Shown piece after piece: positions 41,114 through 49,741 of a stretch of 64,000 nt of DNA. How positions within the stretch are numbered: position 1 is the stretch's first letter; every line of letters starts with the position of its first letter. The translations under genes were made by a program, and so were the position numbers. The notes below the pieces were generated by a model. The model was not told the origin of the DNA, ran no database searches, and saw only the letters and a program-made list of their open reading frames with translations. The stretch comes from AC-37 sp036389295 (GTDB lineage Bacteria; Actinomycetota; Thermoleophilia; Solirubrobacterales; Thermoleophilaceae). Location of the stretch: the NCBI GenBank assembly GCA_036389295.1, contig DASVQB010000021.1, positions 62,001 to 126,000 on the forward strand, read 5' to 3'.

Positions 41114-41455
41114 ATGGCAGACACTGCCAACGGCGCCGTGCGCCGACTAGCGACCGAGACCAAGCAGGCGTTCAAGACGACGGAGTTCTGGGCGTTCGCC
41201 GTGGTCACCGTCGCGATCCTGATCAGCGCGGCCGCCATCAAGGGCGGCGACACCGGCGGGACCGACGAGTTCATCGCCCGCCACGCCTGGCTCTACGTGG
41301 CCATCGTGACCGCCGGCTACCTGATCAGCCGCGGGCTCGCGAAGGCGGGCAGCCGCGAGCCGCACTGGCAGGGCGGCACCAACGACCGGCTCGACCGCGA
41401 CGGCGCGCGTGACGACGCCCCGCTCCGCGCGGAGCACGTCGGCGCCAGCCGCTAA
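41114..41455 (+). CDS. Small two-helix membrane protein, unknown function
   Basis: A 113-residue protein. The ATG at 41114 follows CAGGAGG by six bases, a strong ribosome-binding site. Two hydrophobic segments lie at about 27-43 (FWAFAVVTVAILISAAA) and 62-76 (WLYVAIVTAGYLISR), with a charged N-terminus and a polar, acidic C-terminus (GGTNDRLDRDGARDDAP). This layout occurs in uncharacterised actinobacterial proteins, but I do not recognise a named family. It is followed by a strong hairpin, so it is probably a single-gene transcript. Confidence 0.8.
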   Translation: MADTANGAVRRLATETKQAFKTTEFWAFAVVTVAILISAAAIKGGDTGGTDEFIARHAWLYVAIVTAGYLISRGLAKAGSREPHWQGGTNDRLDRDGARDDAPLRAEHVGASR

Positions 41456-41472
41456 CCGGATTCGGGCAGGCA

Positions 41473-41506
41473 GGCGAGGGGCCGGGCAGTTCGCCGGCCC
41501 CTCGCC
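41473..41506 (+). terminator. Strong hairpin after the small membrane protein gene
   Basis: GGCGAGGGGCCGG (41473-41485) pairs perfectly with CCGGCCCCTCGCC (41494-41506) around an 8-nt loop, 17 bases after the stop. No U-tract follows, which is common for actinobacterial hairpin terminators. Confidence 0.75.
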
Positions 41507-41593
41507 GGGCCCGCCCGGCCTCGCGCGATCCCTTACCAAGGCTTAACCGGGACCTTGCCGACGCGGAGCGAAGTGCCCCCTAGGCTCGTCTCC

Positions 41594-41971
41594 ATGAAGA
41601 AGATCATCCCCCTCACAGCAACGATGCTCCTGCTCGCTCCCGCGGCCCCCGGCCTCGGGAAGGGCGGCAACGACGACCGCGTCACGCGGTCCGGCGACTG
41701 CTCGAAGTCGTCGACGTGGAAGCTCGAGGCGAAGCCGGACGACGGCCGCCTGGAGGTCGAGTTCGAGGTCGACCAGAACAAGAACGGCGTCGAGTGGGCC
41801 GTGAAGCTGCGGCGCAACGGCAAGACCGTCGTGAGCACGACGCGCCGCACCAAGGCCCCGAGCGGGTCGTTCTCGCTCGAGCGCCGGATCGGCGATCCGG
41901 CCGGCACGGACAAGATCAGCGCCGTCGCCACGCGCGACGGCGAGACCTGCCGCGGCTCGCTGAAGATCTGA
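41594..41971 (+). CDS. Small secreted beta-rich protein, unknown function
   Basis: A 125-residue protein. The ATG at 41594 gives a short signal peptide (MKKIIPLTATMLLLAPAAPG). The mature part has two Cys (GDCSKSS and GETCRGS), likely a disulfide joining first and last strands, and alternating-charge strands (STWKLEAKPDDGRLEVEFEVDQ, WAVKLRRNGKTVVSTTRRTK) of an Ig-like sandwich. Many actinobacteria encode similar small exported proteins. The role is unknown. It is followed by a long hairpin. Confidence 0.75.
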   Translation: MKKIIPLTATMLLLAPAAPGLGKGGNDDRVTRSGDCSKSSTWKLEAKPDDGRLEVEFEVDQNKNGVEWAVKLRRNGKTVVSTTRRTKAPSGSFSLERRIGDPAGTDKISAVATRDGETCRGSLKI

Positions 41972-41981
41972 CCGCCTCCGT

Positions 41982-42013
41982 GCGCGGCGGCCGTCGAGCG
42001 ACGGCCGCCGTGC
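41982..42013. terminator. Hairpin between convergent genes
   Basis: CGGCGGCCGTC (41985-41995) pairs perfectly with GACGGCCGCCG (42000-42010) around GAGC, and outer bases extend it with one G-T pair. It lies between the secreted-protein stop (41971) and the VOC stop (42037), so it can end both transcripts. Confidence 0.7.
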
Positions 42014-42036
42014 GCGAGCGCGGCGCGGGCTCCGGC

Positions 42037-42444
42037 TCAGCCGCCGGCCTGCTCCGCGGGGGGCGGCACCCCCGGCGCGTAGCGGTGGTGGATCGCGAGC
42101 GTGTTGCCGTCCGGATCCTCGAAGAAGGCCTGGCAGCAGACGCCTGAGTCGAGCGTTTCGCCCTTGAACTCGACGCCGCGCGACTCGAGCTGCTCGCGGG
42201 CGGCCTGGAAGTCCTCGACCCGGAACTCGACCGGCATGTTGTTCGGACGGAGCTCGAGCCCGAACGCGTCCGCCTGCATGACGGCGATCGTCAGGTTGCC
42301 GGTCTCGAACTCGACCGCCGGCAGCTGTCCCCACTGCTTCGACTTCTCGAGGCCCAGCACCTCGCCGTAGAAGGCGACCGCGGCGTCGATGTCCTTCGTC
42401 GCCAGCGTGATGAAGTCGGTGCCGGTGATCAGGGGCGATGTCAT
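42037..42444 (-). CDS. VOC family protein (glyoxalase/bleomycin-resistance-like)
   Basis: A 135-residue single VOC domain. The ATG at complement 42444 overlaps the GNAT stop (42441-42444, ATGA). Motifs include FITLATKDIDAAVAFYGEVLGL, NNMPVEFRVEDFQAAREQLE and FFEDPDGNTLAIHHRYAP. The first ligand position is Thr (FITLAT), so a canonical metal centre may be lacking, as in binding-type VOC proteins. It is coupled to an acetyltransferase, and the pair could serve resistance or detoxification; that is inference. Confidence 0.88.
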   Translation of the reverse strand: MTSPLITGTDFITLATKDIDAAVAFYGEVLGLEKSKQWGQLPAVEFETGNLTIAVMQADAFGLELRPNNMPVEFRVEDFQAAREQLESRGVEFKGETLDSGVCCQAFFEDPDGNTLAIHHRYAPGVPPPAEQAGG

Positions 42445-43001
42445 GGGCAGGCTGCCTCCTCGTTCGTTTCCGGGCGGAAGATTGCCAGCCGGGCCCGCGG
42501 GCCGTCCGGGTCGAACGGCGGGTTGGCGAGCACGACCGACGTCTCGACCTGGCGCTCGGGGATCGTCCAGTAGGTCCTGAGCAGCTCGGCCCCGCGCTCG
42601 GGCGACACCGGCTCGAAGCCATGGCCGCGGTAGAAGCGGATCGCCCAGCCGGCGGCGGCCCAGGTGCCCACGAGCATCCGGCGCCCCGTGGCGCCCGCGA
42701 GTCGGTCGAGCAGGGCGCCGCCGACGCCGCGCCTCTGGGCGGCCGGCGAGACGTACGCGTGACGGATCAGCTCGTACTCGCCGGCCTGCTGGACGCCCAT
42801 GACGCCCAGCAGCGCGCCGTCGGCCTCGTAGCCCCAGAAACTCACCCCGGCGGCGACCTCCTCGTCGAGCTCGGCCGCCGGCATGTACGGCTCCCGCCAG
42901 CGATCCGCCGGGATGACGCCGCGATACGCCTCGGCGGCGGCGTTCACGATCGCGAGGACCGCCGGGCGCTCGTCGTCGCGGCACGGTCGGATGCTCGGCA
43001 T
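42441..43001 (-). CDS. GNAT-family N-acetyltransferase
   Basis: A 186-residue acetyltransferase. The acetyl-CoA-binding motif A reads LIRHAYVSPAAQRRGVGGALLDRLA (the Q/R-x-x-G-x-G/A core is QRRGVG), and motif B includes WAIRFYRGHGFEPVSPE. The N-terminus IRPCRDDERPAVLAIVNAAAEAYRGVIPAD is typical of the family. It transfers an acetyl group to an amine; the substrate is unknown. First gene of a two-gene operon with the VOC protein, and divergent from the FMN dehydrogenase (60 bases). Confidence 0.9.
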   Translation of the reverse strand: MPSIRPCRDDERPAVLAIVNAAAEAYRGVIPADRWREPYMPAAELDEEVAAGVSFWGYEADGALLGVMGVQQAGEYELIRHAYVSPAAQRRGVGGALLDRLAGATGRRMLVGTWAAAGWAIRFYRGHGFEPVSPERGAELLRTYWTIPERQVETSVVLANPPFDPDGPRARLAIFRPETNEEAACP

Positions 43002-43061
43002 GTCGCCAATCTAGGGACCGTCCACCCCGCCGGCGCGGGCGCATCTGGGAACATCCTCGTC

Positions 43062-44267
43062 GTGACGCGCTTCGCCGCCGACCGCCCGCTTCGCCTCGCC
43101 CCCGCCACCGTGCTCGACTACCGCGAGCTCGCGCGCCGGCGACTGCCCCGCCAGATCTTCGACTACGTCGACGGCGGCGCGTACGAGGAGGCCACGATGC
43201 GGGCGAACGTGGCCGACCTCGAGAGCGTCCTGCTGCGGCAGGTCGTGATGCGCGACGTCAGCGTCCGCGACCCGGCGGTCGAGGTGCTCGGCCAGCGCCT
43301 GGCGATGCCGGTCGTGCTCGCGCCGGTCGGGCTCGGGGGGATGCTCGCGCCGCGCGCGGAGGTGCAGGCCGCGCGCGCCGCGGAGTCGGCGGGGGTGCCG
43401 TTCGTCGAGTCGACGGTGTCGATCTGCAGCGTCGAGGAGGTCGCCGCCGCGACCAGCGTGCCGCCGTGGTTCCAGCTCTACGTGATGCGCGACCGCGGCT
43501 ACGCGCAGGACCTGATGGCGCGCGCGCAGGCGGTCGGCTCGCCCGTCCTGCTCCTGACCATCGACCTCGCCGTGGTCGGCGCGCGCCATCGCGACACGCG
43601 CAACGCGATGGTCGGCCAGCCGAGCGCCTGGGCCAAGGCGCGCCGCGGACTCGACATCGCGTCCCACCCGCGCTGGGTCCGGGAGGTCGGCGTCGGCGGA
43701 CGGCCGCTCACCTTCGGCAACCTCGAGAAGGCGATCCCCGGGGCCAGCTCGCCGACCGACTTCAGGGACTGGGTCGACGAGCAGTTCGACCCGAGCGTGA
43801 CCTGGGACGACCTCGCATGGGTGCGCGAGCACTGGAACGGCCGCCTCGTGGTGAAGGGCGTGCTGGACGCCGAGGACGCCCGCCGGGCGGCGGACGCGGG
43901 GGTCGACGGCGTGGTCGTCTCGAACCACGGGGGCCGCCAGCTCGACGCCGTGCCCTCGACCACGCGCGCGCTCCCCGACATCGTGGACGCGATCGGCGAC
44001 GAGGTCGAGGTGCTGGCCGACGGCGGCGTGCGCACCGGACTCGACGTCGTGAAGATGGTGGCGATGGGCGCCCGCGCGGTCCTGGTCGGCCGCGCCTGGG
44101 CGTGGGCCGTCGCGGCCCGCGGCCAGGCCGGCGTCCGCCACGTGCTGGCCGTAATGAGGGCCGACATCGACACCGCGCTCGGACTGACCGGCCAGACCTC
44201 GATCGCCGACCTGGACCGCTCGGCCCTCTACGACGGGGGCGCCCGGGTCGGGCGACCGGCGGGGTAG
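43062..44267 (+). CDS. lldD: FMN-dependent alpha-hydroxy-acid dehydrogenase/oxidase
   Basis: A 401-residue TIM-barrel flavoenzyme from a GTG at 43062. Signatures are DYRELARRRLPRQIFDYVDGGAYEEATMRAN, VVLAPVGLGGMLAPRAEV, ESTVSICSVEEVAAATSVPPWFQLYVMRDRGY, LVVKGVLDAEDARRAADAGVDGVVVSNHGGRQLD (FMN-proximal, with the catalytic His in SNHGGRQLD) and EVLADGGVRTGLDVVKMVAMGARAVLVGRAWAWAVAA. It oxidises L-lactate or a related 2-hydroxy acid. The gene symbol is by family; mandelate or glycolate specificity is not excluded. Confidence 0.9.
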   Translation: MTRFAADRPLRLAPATVLDYRELARRRLPRQIFDYVDGGAYEEATMRANVADLESVLLRQVVMRDVSVRDPAVEVLGQRLAMPVVLAPVGLGGMLAPRAEVQAARAAESAGVPFVESTVSICSVEEVAAATSVPPWFQLYVMRDRGYAQDLMARAQAVGSPVLLLTIDLAVVGARHRDTRNAMVGQPSAWAKARRGLDIASHPRWVREVGVGGRPLTFGNLEKAIPGASSPTDFRDWVDEQFDPSVTWDDLAWVREHWNGRLVVKGVLDAEDARRAADAGVDGVVVSNHGGRQLDAVPSTTRALPDIVDAIGDEVEVLADGGVRTGLDVVKMVAMGARAVLVGRAWAWAVAARGQAGVRHVLAVMRADIDTALGLTGQTSIADLDRSALYDGGARVGRPAG

Positions 44268-44304
44268 CCGCGCCACCCTTGCGCTTTGCACGGCCCGAGG
44301 GGCC

Positions 44305-46323
44305 CTACGCGAGCGGGTGCTCGAACCGCGTGGTGAACGGCTCCGCGCCGTCCTCGCGCACCAGCGTGAGGTCGAGACGTGCGGCCCTCCCCTCCCCTCG
44401 GACCTCGAGCAGCGCGAAGTGACCGCGGTCGTCGTCCGCGTAGAGGACGCCGGGGGTGCCGCGCGCCTCCTCCGCCGCGTTCGGCTGGGTCAGCGTGAGG
44501 TCGTTCGGCGTCGGTATGCCGAGCGGGCACGGCCTGGCCTCGAACAGGCCGTCGCGGTCGTAGACCATCGTCCAGTGGGTGTCGCCGGTGACGAACAGCG
44601 TCCGGCCGGCGACGCGCTCGGCCACGTGCGCGAGGAGCAGGTCGCGCTCGGCCGTGAAGCCCGCGGCCCAGCTCCCGTCGCGCTCGTTCGCCCTGAGCGG
44701 AGCGAGCGTGCAGGGCGAGCAGATCACCTTGAACGGAGCGCGTGACGTCGCGAGCGTGCGCAGAAGCCACTCGCGCTGGGCGCCGCCGAGCAGGGTCCTG
44801 TCGCCGCCGGTCGCTCCGGGATCGGTCTTGAACCGGCGCTGGTCGAGGACCCAGCAGTCGAGCAGGCCCGCGGAGAAGCGGTAGTAGTCGCGCCCCTCGA
44901 TCAGCGACTCCCAGGGCGAGAGGCCCCAGGGGACCAGGTTGGTCGAGTTCGCGTCCTGCACCCCGTAGTCGTGGTCGTCGCGCTGCGCCGCGAACAGCGA
45001 CCGCTCGAGGAGCGGAGCGAGCCGCGGGTTGGCCAGGAAGTCGCGCCAGATCCCCGCGTAGCCGGGGACCGTCTGGGCGAGCGGCCCGATCGTGTCGGGG
45101 TAGTTGAGGTCCCCCTGCCAGACGAGCAGGTCGGGCCGGCGGGCGGCGAGCTGGTCGAAGGCCGGGCCGAACTGCGACGCGCACGAGCCGATCGCGAGCG
45201 TCGCCCGTCCGCGGCTGCCCGCCCGCGGGAGCACGCGGAAGCTGCGGGCGGGCCCCACCGTCTCGCGGCCGCGGCGGACCAGGCGAGCGCGCCAGTAGAC
45301 CCGACGGCCGGGCGGGAGGCGCGTGACGCGGGCGATGACGGCGTCGAAGTCGTCGGTCCGCCCGGCGCGGACGCGCCGGCTGCGGCGGAAGCCCGGATTG
45401 TCGGCCAGCTCGAGCTCGACGCGGGCGGGGACGTCGGCGGCCACCCGCAGCAGCGCACCGCCCGCGACCGGCGCGCCGCCCGTCGCGGCGACCACCGCGG
45501 GGGCCGTGGTGCCCGGAGCTCCCGCGGCGCGGACGACGATCTCCGCGAAGGCGGCCGTGGAGCGCTCGCGGATGGTCGCGAGAGCGGCCTCGCCGACGGC
45601 CGTGTCCATGAACGCCTGCCCCTCCTGGACACCGTAGGGCAGCAGGTGGAGGTTGCCCAGCGCCGGGACGGGCGCCGGCCCCTCGCTGGGGAAGAGCGTC
45701 CGCGCGGTGGCCATGACCCCGGCGTCGCCCGCCCGCCGGAGCGCGTGCGCCGAGTCGCGCACCTCCACGCCGGCGGGCACGCCGTCGCCCGCGTCGAGGG
45801 TGGCGGCCAGCAGCGTCGGACGGCTGCCGTCGGCCCGGAGCGTCAGGTGGAACTGCCCGCCCGGCCGCGCGACCGGCACGCGTCCGAGCTCGCTCACGCC
45901 GGCCGGCGAGCGCCGCAGGACGACCAGGGCGGCCTGCTCGTCGTCGTACAGCGCGGCGTAGTAGTCGCGCGGGCCGGAGCGACGGAGCACGACGCCCGCG
46001 CCGGCGCCCGCCGCCGTGACGAGTGCCGCGATCTCGCCGTCGCGGAACCGCCGGTCGACGGCGAACGCGACCGGCCGCGGATCGCACGGGAAGACGTCCG
46101 ACCCGGCCTCGAGCAGCCCGCGGCCGCCCTCGCGGCGCAGGCCGGCGACTCCGCCGCACCTCCAGCCGGGCCAGCCGTCGCCCGGGGCGAGCGCGCGGAA
46201 GTCGAGCACGCGCGACCACTCCGAGCGCGCCCTCGCCGCCGCGGCCCGCTCGAGCACGGCGGCCGCGCCCGCGACGCCGGCCGCCGCGATCGCCTCCCTG
46301 CGCGTGACGCCGTCGCCGAGCAT
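44305..46323 (-). CDS. PhoD-like alkaline phosphatase/phosphodiesterase, Tat-exported
   Basis: A 672-residue protein. The N-terminus TRREAIAAAGVAGAAAVLERAAAARA has the twin-arginine form of a Tat signal. The first ~270 residues are a beta-sandwich-like region, followed by a PhoD Ig-like N-domain (VAADVPARVELELADNPGF). The metallophosphatase core has TLAIGSCASQFG, LLVWQGDLNYPDT, AQRDDHDYGVQDAN and LFVTGDTHWTMVYDRDG, the Ca/Fe-binding motifs of PhoD. The enzyme would release phosphate from phosphodiesters or teichoic-like polymers outside the cell. The long extra N-terminal domain is unusual; most PhoD proteins are about 500 residues. Confidence 0.85.
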   Translation of the reverse strand: MLGDGVTRREAIAAAGVAGAAAVLERAAAARARSEWSRVLDFRALAPGDGWPGWRCGGVAGLRREGGRGLLEAGSDVFPCDPRPVAFAVDRRFRDGEIAALVTAAGAGAGVVLRRSGPRDYYAALYDDEQAALVVLRRSPAGVSELGRVPVARPGGQFHLTLRADGSRPTLLAATLDAGDGVPAGVEVRDSAHALRRAGDAGVMATARTLFPSEGPAPVPALGNLHLLPYGVQEGQAFMDTAVGEAALATIRERSTAAFAEIVVRAAGAPGTTAPAVVAATGGAPVAGGALLRVAADVPARVELELADNPGFRRSRRVRAGRTDDFDAVIARVTRLPPGRRVYWRARLVRRGRETVGPARSFRVLPRAGSRGRATLAIGSCASQFGPAFDQLAARRPDLLVWQGDLNYPDTIGPLAQTVPGYAGIWRDFLANPRLAPLLERSLFAAQRDDHDYGVQDANSTNLVPWGLSPWESLIEGRDYYRFSAGLLDCWVLDQRRFKTDPGATGGDRTLLGGAQREWLLRTLATSRAPFKVICSPCTLAPLRANERDGSWAAGFTAERDLLLAHVAERVAGRTLFVTGDTHWTMVYDRDGLFEARPCPLGIPTPNDLTLTQPNAAEEARGTPGVLYADDDRGHFALLEVRGEGRAARLDLTLVREDGAEPFTTRFEHPLA

Positions 46324-46427
46324 CGCAGCGATTATCGTCGCCGGCGCGCGGAGTCCGCGACGGCACCCGATGACTTTCCCGGCCCGAGCCGGTCACAGGA
46401 CCGAACCCCGCAGAAAGGAACCCTCAG

Positions 46428-47081
46428 ATGCGAGAGCTCGTCGTGAACACCTTCCTCACCCTCGACGGCGTCATGCAGGCGCCGGGCGGACCGGAGGAGG
46501 ACCCCAGCGGCGGCTTCGAGCACGGCGGCTGGTCGTTCGGCTACTGGGACGAGCGGATGCAGCAGGTCATGGGAGAGTCGATGTCGAGGCCCTTCGACCT
46601 CGTCCTAGGCCGCAAGACCTACGAGATCTTCGCCGCCCACTGGCCGCACAGCGACGGTCCCGGCGCGGAGCCGCTCAACAGGGCGACGAAGCACGTGGCC
46701 TCGAAGACGCTGACGGAGCTCGAGTGGGAGAACTCGAGGCTCATCGAGGGCGAGGTGCCCGACGGCGTCCGCGCGCTCAAGGACGAGGACGGCCCCGAGC
46801 TCCAGGTCCACGGCAGCGCGAACCTGCTCCAGACGCTGCTCGAGCACGGGCTCGTCGACGAGCTCCGCCTGTGGATCTTCCCGCTCGTGCTCGGCAGCGG
46901 CAAGCGCCTGTTCGACGGGGGCACGGTGCCCGACGGGATGGAGCTCACGAGCTCGCAGGTCTCCTCCACCGGGGTGATCATGGCGACCTACCGAGGCGGC
47001 GCCGAGATCAAGTCCGGCTCCTTCGCCGCGGAGGAGCCGAGCGAGGCCGAGCAGGCGCGCCGCGCCGCGCAGGAGCGCTAG
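46428..47081 (+). CDS. Dihydrofolate-reductase-like (RibD C-terminal) protein
   Basis: A 217-residue protein with the DHFR/RibD-C fold. The ATG follows GAAAGGAA. Features are LVVNTFLTLDGVMQAPGGPEED, FDLVLGRKTYEIFAAHWP, LQVHGSANLLQTLLEHGLVDELRLWIFPLVLGSGKRLFDGG. Such stand-alone proteins (YwjB/YyaP group) bind NADPH and reduce unknown substrates. The C-terminal acidic tail (EEPSEAEQARRAAQER) is an extension. The gene is divergent from the PhoD gene. Confidence 0.9.
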   Translation: MRELVVNTFLTLDGVMQAPGGPEEDPSGGFEHGGWSFGYWDERMQQVMGESMSRPFDLVLGRKTYEIFAAHWPHSDGPGAEPLNRATKHVASKTLTELEWENSRLIEGEVPDGVRALKDEDGPELQVHGSANLLQTLLEHGLVDELRLWIFPLVLGSGKRLFDGGTVPDGMELTSSQVSSTGVIMATYRGGAEIKSGSFAAEEPSEAEQARRAAQER

Positions 47082-47118
47082 GGGAGGACGGCCCCCGGCA
47101 GCCCCGCCCGGCCGCGCG

Positions 47119-47511
47119 TCAATCCCCCTTCGCGTAGCTGCTCGCCCCGTACCAGTCCACCACCACGACCGGCTCGTCTCCCACGACCCAGGCGTCGTGC
47201 CCGCTCGGCAGCGAGGTGATGTCGCCGGGCTTCGCGACGAACTCGGACCCGTCGTCCATGCGTATCGCGAGCCGACCGCTCACGTGGTACTGGAAGTGAG
47301 GCGCCTCGCAGCTGTCGGTCCCGGCGATCGGCTTGACGTCGTTCGACCAGCGCCAGCCGGGCTCGAACGTCATCCTGCCCACCTCCGAGCCGCCCACCGA
47401 CAGGATCTCCGCCCTGCCGTTCGGGAACTCGCGCACCTCGTCGGGCTCGGCGAACCCCTTGTGCTCGGTCTCGTGTCTCACGGGTACCTCCCCTTCCTCG
47501 ATCGACGTCAC
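47119..47511 (-). CDS. Single-domain cupin
   Basis: A 130-residue cupin. The barrel motifs read PHFQYHVSGRLAIRMDDGSEFVAKPGDITSLPSGHDAWVVGDEP. The first motif has H and E-like positions reduced (H-F-x-Y-H), and the second retains SGHDAW, so a metal site is possible but not certain. The N-terminal part (ETEHKGFAEPDEVREFPNGRAEILSVGGSEVGRMTFEPGWRW) is typical of small actinobacterial cupins. Role unknown. Confidence 0.85.
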   Translation of the reverse strand: MTSIEEGEVPVRHETEHKGFAEPDEVREFPNGRAEILSVGGSEVGRMTFEPGWRWSNDVKPIAGTDSCEAPHFQYHVSGRLAIRMDDGSEFVAKPGDITSLPSGHDAWVVGDEPVVVVDWYGASSYAKGD

Positions 47512-47560
47512 GACATCCGGCCAGACGCTCGCCGCGCACCGCGGTCGTGCGCCTCGACGC

Positions 47561-49741
47561 CTACAGCAGCTCCGCCAGCTTCTCCGCGGCGCGGCGGGCG
47601 CCGTCGGTCTCGACGGGCCGGTAATCCACGCGGCGGCCGATCTCCTCGGCGATCGCCGCCGCGATCGCGTCCGGTCCCGCCGTGTCGAAGTCCATCCTGC
47701 GCCCCGCGCCGTAGCGGTCGAGGCGGTGCGCCACGTGCATGTTCTGCTCGAAGTGGTGTCGCAGCGGGAAGTAGAGGAACGGCCTGCGGCTCGCGGTCAG
47801 CTCCATCGCGGTGGTCAGCCCGCCCTGCACGACGGCCAGGTCGCAGGCGGCCAGGTGGCGGTAGAGGTTGTGCACGTAGGCGACGACCTCGAGGCCGTCG
47901 TGCTGAGGCAGCGACTGCGGGTCGATGCGCGGGCCGGCCACCACGATCATCCGCAGCTCCGGCACGAGCCGCTTCGCGTCCTCGAACGAGGCGATGACGC
48001 GCCGCAGCAGGTGCGCCCCCACGCCCGAGCCGCCGACGCTCACGATGCAGACCTTCTCTCCGGGGCGGTAGCCCAGCGCGTCGCGCAGCTCGTCGCGGTC
48101 GCCGAGCGCGCGCGGGTCGAAGCCCGTCACGTAGCCGGCGAACTCGAAGTTGCGCTCGGTCCAGTCGCGGATCAGCGGGAGCTGCGGTCCGAGGCGCTCG
48201 TCCACGACGTCCTCCGGGTTGCCGACGAAGATCGCGCGGTCGCGCAGGCCCGGATGGGCGGCGATGTGCTCGACCATCTCGGCGTTGTAGTCGGCGGTGA
48301 GGTACGCCTCGCGCTCGCCGCCGTCGGGCATCGGGAGCCACCCGACGAAGTCCGTCAGCCACGCGTAGCGGGCGCGCTTCTCGCGCGGGTTCTCGTGCAG
48401 GTAGTAGTCGAGCTCCCACGCCTCGTCGCCGACCCACAGGTCGTAGCGGTCCTCGCGCACCAGGTCGTGGAAGACCATGAAGTTGTTGATGAGGATCTCG
48501 TCCATGCGGCGCCAGGCGTGGAAGCAGTGCAGGTCGTGCTCGGCCGACTCGGACTCGATGTGCCTCGACTCGTTCGCGAGGTGCTCGCTGGCCGGGTGGA
48601 TCCGCTCCCCCTCCGCCTCGAGCACGCGGGTCACGGGGTCCTGCGCGAGCCAGTCGATCTCCAGCCCGTCGACGAGGCCGCGCAGCTCGCGCGCGATCGC
48701 GACGTCGCGCTGCGCGTGGCCGAGGCCGATCGGGGACGAGATGTAGAGCGCGCGCTTGCGGCCGTCCGAGCGGTGGACGACCGGGTCGCGGCGCGGCGTG
48801 CCGTCGACGAACTCGCGCATCGCGAGGTTCACCTGCACGGGCTTGCGCGCGTGCGGCTGATGGCCCGCGCCCTCGACGGTCTCGAGGCGGCCGCCGGTGA
48901 TGCCGGCGAGCGCCCGGCCGTCGGGATACGGCGTGACCTTGTCCTTCGTCCCGTGGATCACGAGCACGGGGCAGCGCACGCGCTCCGCGAGCGCGATCTG
49001 GTCGCGCCGCGTCGCCGGGGCCGCGAGCGGCGCGAACGTGCTCGCCGCGAGGAGCTCCCCGTCGGTCTCGTGCGACCAGGCGACGGCGTCCTCGATCTGC
49101 TTGGTCGAGTGCCGCTCGGGAAGCATCTGCTCCGCAAACCACTGGACGAAGTCGGCGTAGCCGCCGTGGGTCCAGTAGTGGGGGTTGAACTTGGCCCGTC
49201 CGCGGGTCGTGAGCGGGCGCCCCTGGGTGAGGCGCGCCATCCGCGGGTTGAACAGCACCCGCTGGGAGAGCGAGCGCACGCGGCTGACCGGGAAGAGCGG
49301 GGCGATCAGCGCCAGGCCCGCGACGCGCTCGGGGTGCTCGGCGGCGAGCAGCAGCGCGCGCTGCGCGCCGCGCGACACCGCGACGCAGACGGCGCGGTCG
49401 ACGCCGCACGCGTCCATGACGTCGATCGCGTCCTGCGCGAACTCGCGCTCGTCGTACGCGCTCGGGTCCGACGGCCGGTCGGAGCGACCGTTCCCGCGCG
49501 GGTCGAAGCAGACGACCCGCATGTGCCGCGCGAAGTACGGGATCTGCGCCTTCCAGACGCGCGAGTGCACGAGCGTCCACGTCGGGAGGAACAGGATGGT
49601 CTGCTCGCCCTCGCCGTAGGACTCCCAGAAGACGCGGACGCCGTCGCGCTCGACGAACCCCTCCTCGTCGGGTTGGCGCGCGCGGGTCTGCTCGTGCCGC
49701 GCCCGCTCGGCCGGCGGGGCCGCGGTCGTGGTCGTGGTCAT
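47561..49741 (-). CDS. Fusion of alpha/beta hydrolase and GT-B glycosyltransferase
   Basis: A 726-residue two-domain protein; the ATG at complement 49741 overlaps the upstream TetR stop (49738-49741). Residues about 28-315 are an alpha/beta hydrolase with nucleophile S123 in VAVSRGAQ, acid D267 (HGTKDKVTP) and H294 (EGAGHQPH). Residues about 328-726 are a GT-B glycosyltransferase: ISSPIGLGHAQRDVAIARELRG, VCIVSVGGSGVG, IVVAGPRIDPQSLP, and the donor-site block AVVQGGLTTAMELTASRRPFLYFPLRHHFEQNMHVAHRL. The second half resembles MurG/UGT-type enzymes acting on lipids or natural products. A combined esterase/glycosyltransferase on one lipid or polyketide is plausible but unproven. It is probably repressed by the coupled TetR. 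Confidence 0.85.
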   Translation of the reverse strand: MTTTTTAAPPAERARHEQTRARQPDEEGFVERDGVRVFWESYGEGEQTILFLPTWTLVHSRVWKAQIPYFARHMRVVCFDPRGNGRSDRPSDPSAYDEREFAQDAIDVMDACGVDRAVCVAVSRGAQRALLLAAEHPERVAGLALIAPLFPVSRVRSLSQRVLFNPRMARLTQGRPLTTRGRAKFNPHYWTHGGYADFVQWFAEQMLPERHSTKQIEDAVAWSHETDGELLAASTFAPLAAPATRRDQIALAERVRCPVLVIHGTKDKVTPYPDGRALAGITGGRLETVEGAGHQPHARKPVQVNLAMREFVDGTPRRDPVVHRSDGRKRALYISSPIGLGHAQRDVAIARELRGLVDGLEIDWLAQDPVTRVLEAEGERIHPASEHLANESRHIESESAEHDLHCFHAWRRMDEILINNFMVFHDLVREDRYDLWVGDEAWELDYYLHENPREKRARYAWLTDFVGWLPMPDGGEREAYLTADYNAEMVEHIAAHPGLRDRAIFVGNPEDVVDERLGPQLPLIRDWTERNFEFAGYVTGFDPRALGDRDELRDALGYRPGEKVCIVSVGGSGVGAHLLRRVIASFEDAKRLVPELRMIVVAGPRIDPQSLPQHDGLEVVAYVHNLYRHLAACDLAVVQGGLTTAMELTASRRPFLYFPLRHHFEQNMHVAHRLDRYGAGRRMDFDTAGPDAIAAAIAEEIGRRVDYRPVETDGARRAAEKLAELL

